DNA of 64,000 bases from Istiophorus platypterus (Eukaryota; Chordata; Actinopteri; Istiophoriformes; Istiophoridae), in assembly GCA_016859345.1 (NCBI GenBank), contig CM029128.1, positions 16,451,104 to 16,515,103 on the forward strand, in the 5' to 3' direction. The notes under the pieces were generated by a model that was not told the origin of the DNA, ran no database searches, and worked only from the letters and a program-made list of their open reading frames with translations. How positions within the stretch are numbered: the stretch's first letter is position 1; each line of letters begins with the position of its first letter. The position numbers were made by a program, and so were the translations under genes. Of the stretch, positions 12,701-23,600 are shown piece by piece.

Positions 12701-15700
12701 GATTGTTTTGAGAGGCAGTAACAAACAACCAAACTTCTTGTTAAGATACCAAGAGTTGTTTTCAACATTCCTGGCAACCTGAGGGTTGACTTCTCAGGAA
12801 ATCAACCCTGTGAGCAGTTTTCTCAACACATTCAGCTACAGCAGCATGTGTTGAACAAAGCCTTTTCAGCTCATAACTTCATGGCTCTTGGGATAGGTTG
12901 GACCATTGCTCTTTTGATGACTAAAGCTTATGACACAAGAAGACACCAGATGTTCACTATTTGAGTTGGCACTGTAGTCTGCAGATACAACCATGCAACC
13001 CCTAGTGTCCCTCATTATAGATCATTTTACACTCCATGGCTTTTAAACTGTAATCTTACTTTGGACTCTGAACAGGGCTTTGGAAATTGAACTAAATCCT
13101 TTTGAAGGCCATCTTAATTTCATTTTTGATTGAATCAAAAAAAAAGAAAAAAAGTAAAACCTGTCCGTTCAAATCAGCTTAAAACATCTCTTACACATTA
13201 CAGAAAAAAAACATCACAGAAAAGAAATTTATTGATCAGACTTTACTGATTTATCAAGTCTGATTCTTCTTTAAACCTGTCCAGAGCATGGGGTCAGTGA
13301 GAGGACAGAGCAGATAATGTTTTACTCAGAAACAGATGTACTCACCTTACCAGTTCAGGAAGCAACTGCACATTTCTGACAGGGCATGAAGTACAGGTAC
13401 AATATGCAACCATTTCTATGAGCACTCAACCTGCCCTGTTCCCTTTTCAACTAAATATATACTGCTTTCCTTCTTGATAACACTCCACAGCTCTTTTGAG
13501 AAAAGCTCAACAAAACTCTTCTGGTTGATCTTCTTTATTGTTTTTCATCTCCCTACTGTAGGTTCCCCACCAGCACCGACTCTCTGTGGATGTCATTCCC
13601 GAATTGAAGAACTCCGACAACCACTGTAGGAACCCAGGAGGGATCAGCGACAAGCCCTGGTGTTACACCTCGAATCCTAACATACGCTGGGAGTACTGCG
13701 CCGTGCTGCAGTGTGGGGAGGCGGGCATAGCATCAGGTACCGTCCTCCGCTGACCCCTGTTCTTTGCTCACCTGTTTTCAGGCGATGGCTCTCTCCCACA
13801 CAAACCTGTAAAATCATTTGCAAAAGAAGATATTTATACAACACTACTTTACTAACTAGCAGCTAATCTGCTAGAGTCAAGGCATTTCAACATGTTATAA
13901 ACTAGCAAATACCTCATTACCAGTGTTGGTAATGACTTAAATTTACAGGGGAAACCCAAGTCTATTTTGACACTGAATGCTTCTTTTTGGTGTATTTAAT
14001 GTCTAACTTCAGTTTATTACAACATGCATCTAACTTTTGTAGTTTTGGCAATTTCGACTGGCAAAAAAAACACCGTACTCGGCAAGTTGATTGCTAAGAT
14101 CAAGGTAGGCTGCAATCTCAGTAAAAGAAAATCAGTTAAACAGGGTGAATTGTTAAATTATCACCCAAAGAGGTGTCACAGTTCACAGAATGACTTCCCG
14201 ATTCAATGCGATCAGGCGCCCCAGATATGGGGAGAGCCCTTGCCAAATATCATTCTATAGATGAAAATATTAATTCTAATTGAGGAAGTTATTTATTTTC
14301 TGTTATTCTCTATGGTTAAGCGAATTTTCCATTCAAGAATTTTAAAATTAAAATTACATTTAAACTGTAAAAGATTTGGTACATTTCTCATAGAGAGAAA
14401 TGTAAAATGTTTCATGCATGTCTGCACAGTATTTTATTGCCGGTTTGGCCTAATATGATATTCAATGTCATTCAATATAATTGGTCAAAACTCTGAATTA
14501 ATAGAAGCTTTTCTCACGATTGATCTGAAGTTAAGGAAAAAAATGTAACTCTTTGTTGTGCAAATCATACTGAATGAGGAAACTGTTATTTATCAGAGAC
14601 CTTTGACTGTTTACTCTAGACCTACCCTGTCAGGCAAAGAACACATATTTTCATGCATACATTTTACTGTTTTATCAAATGTCACCACTCAGATGTATTA
14701 TAGTTTTGAAAATGGTAATTAATGTTCATTCAACACTAAAATTCCTCATGGAAACCCTATAAAATCCTTTTTAACAATCCATAATATATGCACTGTAACT
14801 TTTCCTGTGAAAATTGGTTTAAAGACGAGAGCAGGTGGAACACAAATCTTGACATATTAAGACATATTCTTCTCATGATTACACAGACTAGAAATGGTTA
14901 ATTGATGGTTTTTAACAGTTATAGCCTTAGCAAAGATGCAGAATGAAAAACTACTGATAATAGAAATTCATATATATATATATATATATATATACTTTTT
15001 TATATAAGAAAGTTCACAGTGCATGCTGTGCTTCTCCCCTTGTCTTGCCTCCACTCCTCCCCTCTCTCTCTCTAAAGCACAGATATTAGGAAACAACAGT
15101 TTATAACTTATCAGAAATTAGATAAACAGAAGAACAACCGATGAATATTGAAACTCTGATAATATCATACATAAATGTACAATTATCTTTTTTAAATGAG
15201 AGATTTCACAGTGTTTAGTCACCCCCTCTTCTCTCATCCTCTCTACTCTTTGTAGAAGTCAAACAACCAGCAGGTAGACAAAAAGTTAATAAAATAATCC
15301 AGCAAGTAGAGGAACAACTGATCATTATATGAATTCTGGTAATTACAAATAATAAATGTATACTTATTTTTAAATGAGAAGGTTCACAGATTTTTCCTTG
15401 CTGTCTCATCTTGGTCTGAACTTGTTCCTTCCTTTTCTATAAAAGACAAATGACAAACAACAGGAGAAAATATTATTGAGACAACTTCAGCAACCAGAAG
15501 ATTTATTTAACCGTAAAAGGTTCTGAAAATAACTTTTCTTTTTCTATAGGATGGTTCACAGTGCCCACTGTCTTATCCTTCTCATCTCATCTCCTATTCT
15601 CTTTCTCAAAAAGACAAATGGCAGATAAAGGAGAATTAGTTAATAAATTCTGTCGCGTAAACAGAAGAACTAGTATATGTGCATCTTTCTTTTTTAATGA

Positions 15701-18700
15701 GAGAACTCACAGTGCACACTGTCTCCTCTACGCTCCCTTACGCTCTTCTTCTCTCTCTTCAAGACAATAAGCCGACAACTGAGGTAACACTTAATACTTT
15801 TTGGAGTTTGTAAAATGTGGGACATCGTTTCAGAAAAACCTTTCATTACTGTACCGTATTTAACTGAGTGGTGACATTATTAGTGGTGACATTATCAGTA
15901 ACCTTAGTTTATAACACATTCATCTTAATATTGAGCCAAATATTAGTATTTAGAAAGAGCTACTACATGATCAACAAAATTTATATAACTGCTGGATTCT
16001 TTGTAAAAGACTACACCCCACTCTGTTCATTCTTGGTGAATTTTCAAAGTAAAGCTGAGCTTCATTTCAAAGTGAACACGCTGCTGGCTGCTCCATTTAA
16101 CTGGCAGAGACACGCAGGTGGAGATCATATTGAGTAGTTTCTGTCCTCTCCCTCATTTTCTATTAGTCTGTTCTTCCCGCTTATCCTGCCTGTAACTGCT
16201 GCATCAGTAATGTTGTAGCTCTGACTCCGTCCCTGCAAACTGATATTCCCTCTTGTGATTCTCACTCCTCACTCGGGTTTCAGTCTGAGTGGATGATGAG
16301 TCAGCAACATTAAATAAAGTTGTAATGTGTTTCTAGCTCAAGAAAACCGATCAGCCTTATTTGGTACTGTAGAGTAGAATGAGGGTCCATCTGAAACACC
16401 TCTGCTGTTCAAGGCTGCTTCTTTTAGGAGATCTCATATATGTGGAACACGGTTCTAGGTGGCTCCACTGTAGTTTCCACTATGTGTACATGTGTACCTG
16501 TGCAAGACGCTACTCGGGGCATTGCTGGCCCTACCAGATGCTCAGGCCAGCTCTGAGGAGTACAAATAATCCATTTTGTTAAACTCCTAGACACAGGATG
16601 AAAACATGGTCAGTCACATTTACAAGGCATCACTTCAGGCCTGCATGTCCAAAATTGACTTTTGAACCATGTAGATGCTGAAGGTGCAAACCAAAAGCTG
16701 CACCTTCAGTCTCCAACTGTTGGACAAGGTTTCTGCGGTCGGCCCACCGTGCTCCCAGCTCTGTCCACTCAGGAAGAGCTGGAGGCCGTAACATCAAACC
16801 TCCTGGTTCTTCCATGAGAGGAGACGGTGTGGTGTTCTCCATCTGCTCTGGTTCAACATTGAAGAAGGGTGTGGCCACCTGATAAAAGCGGAAGGATCCC
16901 TTGTATGGAATAATTGGGAAGTCCTTCAACCTGTGATGAGGTTGTGATACAGGCTCAGGATGGACTCCCTCATAGAGGGAGCCAATGTCCTTTGAGTCGA
17001 CATCGGTGCTGGTCAGAGGACGGTTCCGCCCCATGGTCACTACCAGCCGAAAGACTCGTCCTGGCCGAGGCAGAGCAGCTAAATAGGAAGAGCGAAAAAA
17101 GGGAAAACATTAGTCATAGGATGACATGACTGGACTAAATAAAGCCTGGATGGAAAAGTCAAGATAGCTGCATTTATGACTTTCAAGCACAAAACCTTAT
17201 TCAAGTTTTTTAGGCAGTTCAAGCACAGCATGAATCACGTGAAGGCTTCTCTGTATCACACCATCTAAAAGTACATTAACATTAATTTACAAAAACATTG
17301 TGTTGAGACAAAATATGAAATCATACAGGTGTGAAACCAATCCAAGTTCTGTTAGTCAATTAACATTTATTAAACACTAATATTTAATGTTTACACAAAA
17401 AAGTTTTGGCTCTTGGCACAAGTGATATATCGATAAAACATGTTTTAAATATCTTTTAAATGGACTGGCTGCCTCTATTAGAATAAATTATGAAAAGATT
17501 GTTTGTTTCATCATGAAAATGCTTCTTTCACAGTGAGACCGCAGTAATGCTCCAGACTTATTTAATAAGTAATAATTTAGTAATTGAAAACTTAAATAGC
17601 TTAAAGCAAATCATTTTTTTTGGAAGCACATATGTTGACTGGTGTTCAAGGCAGAGATTGAAGAATGATTAATCCTCCATGTTTCATGCAGACAGTAACT
17701 GCAGCTTATTTCACATTGTGGTTAATTAAAAAAAAGCCCATAATACTTATTTTATATCCCTCTCTGACATATGGAAAGCATATGGTTGTAACCAGGGGAA
17801 TGAGGGAGTTCAGTGATAAAGAGTTTCACATATATTATGTTCAAATTCAACACTGATGTCCCTAAAATATTATAATAAACAAAATAAACAGTTGTCTGTT
17901 TTAGCCATTGTTGTATCATCCAGAGAGTTTTCCAGAAAATATTAAATTCAACCCATTTACAGTGACAATTCTGCTGCCATGTTCCCATTAAATACAGGTA
18001 CCTCTCGGAGGAAATGATATGACATTTAATTCACACATGCGATGAAAAAAGGGCCAAACATGATCCCGATGTAGTTTAAAAAGGTTTTGGACATGGTCTG
18101 AACTCATGGAATTTATGCTTAACAGCTCCAGATATATTTCAGTCCATTGTCACACTGCAAACATTGTCCCTATGATACATTTAATGAATGCAAATTTTAG
18201 CATTTTATGAAAAATGGAACATATTTTATAACATTTTATAACATATTTTTACAAGTTATCAAATAAGTACATTTTTGGATCTGGTGACTCTCATGCGTTA
18301 TCAAATGCATTTACAGTCAAGATAACCTTTCTACAGTTTATAAAAGTCCATGCACAGCATAACGTCTTGGTGTTGACACTGTCTCTGTGTTCTTCAGTAA
18401 CAAAGCCAGAGCCACTGGGCCCCCGTCAGACTCCTCATCTCCCTTCCACCACCACTGTATCATCTCCAGCTTACTCCATGTCTGTCATTGTTGTCATCCT
18501 GACTGCACTTGCAGCTGTAGTCTTCCTCACCATCACCATCCTCGCCTGCCGTAGACGGAGGAAGCAGTGGAGGAACCGAAAGAGGTATAGAAGGACAAGA
18601 TGCCAAGCTCTCTGTCCACCTTTCCATTCCTCACTCATCCGCTTTCTTTCCACAGAGTAATGGAGACCCCAACACTGAGTGCTCTTCCGTCAGAGCTCCT

Positions 18701-20272
18701 GCTGGACCGACTCCACCCCAACCCAATGTACCAGAGGGTTCCCTTGCTGCTGAACTCAAAGCTACTGGCCCTCGAGTACCCACGAAATAATATCCAATAT
18801 GTTAGAGATATTGGAGAGGGAGCCTTCGGACGGGTTTTCCAAGCCAGGTGAGAGGTTAAAATGAAGCAGAGGGAAAATGGGAGGAGAGGAGAAATGGATA
18901 CAGAGAGCAGAGGTAGAATGTAACTATACAACGGGGCATTAAAAGGGGAGAAGGAGTGATTTAGATGATTTGCAGTGAGTTAGAAAAGGATAAGGATAGA
19001 GCTCAAAGAGCCCTCCACCACAAATAGGAGAGAGTCAGTAGAAAGAAGTCTTGCAATATTACAATACACAGAATATTTCATATTGCCATGTCATCATCAT
19101 AATCGCTGCTGGGCGCTAACATAATGACATGGATATTTTTCAGGCTGAGGAAGAGACAGAGGGGAGAGACAAAATTAGGGAGGGGGGGTGGCTAAACAAG
19201 GCCACTGGTCATTCTAAGAACTGCAGCGTCATTCACAAAGTCACAGGGATAGCTGCTACCGGTGTCACTTACACCGCACACTGACCCTGTTCATAGCAAG
19301 ACGAGTGTTTCAAACTAATCTCTATGATCACACTAAATACCAAACTGGGGTCATATAGTAGTTGGATTTCTAAAAAAGTAGTGAATAAATATTCTCCTAA
19401 GAATAATAAAAGAAAAGCCAATAAATCCATGACTAATAACCACTGCAGCCAATCGAAATGTTTAAAAGTAATTATTGGCAGCAGAAATTATGTTTTTCTT
19501 ATACGGTGAGAAAATTTATATCCACATATATTATAGTCAGTTATAACTGACACAAACAAGAGACACACGTTTTCCCAGAGAGAAAAGCCTTCAGAGAGGT
19601 TCCACATGTTTAGCAGCAAGGATGATTCATATAAAAAATGTTTGTGGATTTTTACTGTAAACCTTGAAGATCATTCTGATAACTTGTTTTCAATTAGACT
19701 GCACAAAGCACAGTGCGGAATTTCTTCTTGTGTCTACAATGGATTATATACTGGACTGCAGCAAAATTGTAATCTGTCTGTTGTGCCATAAACTGCAGTG
19801 GAGCATGATGTTACACAGACATCGCATATAGCCACGGCCAATATGTGGAGCACAACAGATAGAACAGGGAACAGAACATATAGCACAGTACTATAATAGA
19901 TTGTGGCATTTCAACAGTAGCACTGGTGGTGTGTGGCCAAGCAGGTCTGGGAGATGTCCTTCTGTCCAGCTGGTGATCCCTCAGTGAAAACTGGAATGTT
20001 GTGGTATACTGACACCCCTGGGAACATTATACAAACACACTCACTTTCTTTCATACACACACATTTGTATACAACTGTATATGTAAGGGCACTGATATAA
20101 TGCCCTGCATTCCTTACTACATGCCTAACATTAATATAAAAACCTAAACCTAACATTAATCCTAAAACTAGGCCTAAAATAAGGACATTTTTCCTTGTTT
20201 GCACAAGCACTCAAGAGGACAGATAAACAGTCATATACATGCACAGGCAACACATGCATTTGGTTGAGCATG

Positions 20273-20330
<58 letters not shown>

Positions 20331-20586
20331 CATACACAGAGACCTAAATAGACCCGAGGAAAAAATAAATAAGCTTCCTCCCTGACAGATGGGCTTCAAT
20401 CTATAGTTAACCAATGTGTGTGTAGGTAAATGTGTGCGTCAGTGAGTGAGTGGTCGTATCTGTATGTGTGTTTAGTATTGTGTTAGAAAAACTGTATATT
20501 AAAATCTGTGCTGACAAACAACATGTTGACTTTAATTTGCCCCTGTAGTGAGCAACACATGAAGCATGTGTATGAGTGCGTGTGTG

Positions 20587-20628
<42 letters not shown>

Positions 20629-23600
20629 TCCTTTCCAGTGACTGACATTTATATCATGATGCAATAATACATTTGCGCTGTTATGCCGGGCTGGTTCTTG
20701 GTAGAACCTAAAAGACACATTGAAAACACATGCTCACAGACATCTGGTTAATGCATTTCCAAGAACCCCCAAAGTACTAGAATGTGTAGAATTGTGCATT
20801 TACATATTTACAGTCCATTTACAGTGTCTTTATTGGCCTTGAACATTTGTTTGTCGGTCTGTTTGTTGCAGAGCGCCAGCCCTGCTGCCATTAGAGTCTT
20901 TCACGATGGTGGCAGTGAAGATGCTGAAGGAGGAAGCTTCGGCTGACATGCAGAATGACTTTCAGAGAGAGGCAGCGCTCATGGCTGAATTTGAACATCC
21001 GAACATCGTGCGACTGCTAGGTTGGTGTGTTTGTGTGTGTCCGTGAAAAAATGGACTGCGCAGGCCAAAAAAGATTCCTAAAGAGGCTGCACTCGCAGCT
21101 GGATTTAACATTCCGCAGCTTCTCGATCAGTTTTTTTGCTTGAAAAAAAACATCAAATCCTGGAAATAGATCAAGTAAAGAAATACTATAAGAGTCCTAG
21201 AAAAGGCCAGATAAAGCAGAAAAAAGCGATGAAGTTTAATGGATATTACGTTGCACCTGTCACTGAATAAACCATAAGAGTTGTCGTGACATAAACTATG
21301 TACAAGAGGACCCATTAGGTAATGCATCCTTCAGTAATTACATTATAATCTGTGTCACCCTTTACTACTTTATTACTATCATGTTTTCCACAAAAGTAGA
21401 GGGACTAGACAAAAAATCTATTTCTAGCACACTACATCAAAATCAGGTGATCAAAGTCGCATAACACGTTAAGTCTAACACTTCTTTAAGTCTATGTTCA
21501 GTTGTGGCTTGTTTTTTAGGTTTGACCTAAATGAGGATTGGTTCATACAAAAGCAAACAAAATGTTTTAAAGAGAGTGAATAAATCATTAAATAATGTAA
21601 AAGGGATGAGGGGGTTAGGTCCCAGTCTGCAAACATGCTATAATTCTCCTGAATGAAGTCATTCTCCTCAGATCTTTTTTGCTGTATAACTACAAAACCA
21701 CTAGAGATCCAGATCCAGGACTGTTTGCCAGTAAACATGTTTTGCTTGACAACTAATGTGCCTTTGTTGCCTGGAGTAAAAAAAAAAAAAAAGTCTTCTA
21801 TTACAGTTTGTCTACACCAATACAGCCTATCTGACCTAATACAAACATCTTGCTTCCATATATTCCCAGGAAGACAGTTAGAGATATGACACTCTCTATT
21901 TGGCGCTGTCAGTCAGTAAACAAATCCATTGGTCAATGGCTGTGCTGAAAGAATTTTGTTTATTTTGGTCCATTTTACTGCTCCAGTGGTTGAGAAATAT
22001 ATTTAAATCAACATTCATCACTGCAGGACTTTTTTTTTAAACAACTGTGCCGTATGTTTTTTGTACAATTTTGAGTGACGTTGAATTTGGATGACTCCTC
22101 TGGAGAGTGTCAAACTAATGCCAAAGTCTCAGGTGTACATGAAACTAGAGTTGATTTGGTTATTTAGTTAACCTCTAATTACCCTCTGGACTAATAATAC
22201 ACTGCAGTTCATGTGTAAAAATATATATGCATTATCAATAACATGCCTGTGTCAAAATTAGAGATTCCGTATGTCTGCATGCCTTTGTCGCATGTACAGG
22301 ATGGGGCCTCTGTGTTCTGTATATATAGCGATGGAGTGAAACATTACCACTGTTGAATTACAGCCCTGTTTTTTGATCTTGCACCCTCCTTGGACACACA
22401 CACACACACACACAAAACCCGGGGAGCAGTAATCAGAGCTTGTTCTCTGATGAGCTGCCCCACTCTGTGGCACACAGGACATGATATAACTGAGCATGAC
22501 CCCCAAGCCTCTTCTTCCTATCGTGTTTGCGTGTCGTTGCAATTCTTGTGCTGAAATGGACCTCACAGATAGAAGAGAGTAACAGAAAACATCACAGCTG
22601 AAAAACTCCCAGATTCCAGTATTACCACAAGTGAATGTGCAGCTTCCTGTTGACTGATGCTTGGTTGAATTCTATGGTCCCACAATAGAGCACAAGACAT
22701 TTCATTTATTTGTTCCAGCTGAATGCTGAAGCTTAATGACGTTTACAAAGTCGAATATTCAAACCAAACACTCCATGTTTCTGGTGGAATTCTTCATGTC
22801 TTCTGCATCACTTAAATACAATTCCCCAAAATTCAACCCAACATAAAGTATGTAGTATTTTGGGGAACTTTTGAAACACCGCAAGAAATTAAAATAAAGT
22901 TCTGTGTCTTTGAGGTGGCGTTGAGAGATTCTAGAGAGAGAGAGAGAGAGAGAGAGATTCTAGTGACATGGCTACTGGCGGGTCAGTGAGGTTCATATTC
23001 AGGTTTCACTCAGACACAAAAGCAATGAAATCCAGTCAATCAAAGTTTACTAGTCATGCACAAGGTCTGCAGTTCCTCAAACTGTTGGCTGTAAAAAAAA
23101 TTCTGAAACTACTGTCTGACTCCAGTGGGGTGTTTCCTTTCTTTTTGGCAAACCTAGTGATTTGTTATAGTCATTTCCATAGAGGTGTGTTGAGGCCCGT
23201 TTCACACTTGGGAAAACCAGGTTACATGAACGGCACATCTACAACTTATGCAGGGCTGTTGGGGCTCTGCACAGTCTTAACATTGTGTGCTCTAATTCCT
23301 GTAAGCAGTGCACATTGCAAAAAGCATTTACAGGAATGACTAAATAAACAAGCAAACAGCCACTCTTTTACAGAGGTAAAGTAAACAAGTAATACATAAA
23401 GCAGAATGAATTCGGTGATTGTAAAAATTTGCAGAAGTAAGAAAAAGATTAATAAATGCTTAGTGTCTGCTATCAAGACACTTTTTTCCACAACAAGTAA
23501 GCAAACAGGTTCAGCTGTGAAAGATATCTTGCTGCCAATTATGTGCAGCACTTTAGGTTTCCAGGACACCAAAAGAGCAATATTTGTAAATTCCTTCTTC

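Larger units (their letters stand above)
9122..13561 (+). other. musk intron inside the kringle domain (4.4 kb)
   Basis: Splits the kringle. It contains an inverted pair of dinucleotide repeats, (GT)n(GA)n at 9736-9792 and (AC)n at 9887-9910, and a (TTA)n run at 10161-10187. No coding exon was recognised; open frames at 11114-11429 and 11671-11961 on the minus strand look like AT-rich noise. Confidence 0.7.
13737..18397 (+). other. musk intron between kringle and transmembrane exons (4.7 kb)
   Basis: Holds an (AT)n run, a degenerate tandem array at 15013-15775 and, on the opposite strand, a putative coding exon at 16630-17078. The remainder is AT-rich with no recognised feature. Confidence 0.75.
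18848..20871 (+). other. musk intron in the kinase domain (2.0 kb)
   Basis: No exon seen. It contains (CA)n at 20275-20328 and (TG)n at 20589-20625, an inverted dinucleotide pair about 260 bases apart. Confidence 0.8.

Noticed and set aside
22968..23339. 123-codon plus-strand frame in the last musk intron
   Set aside because: No homology pattern recognised and no splice sites fitting musk phases.
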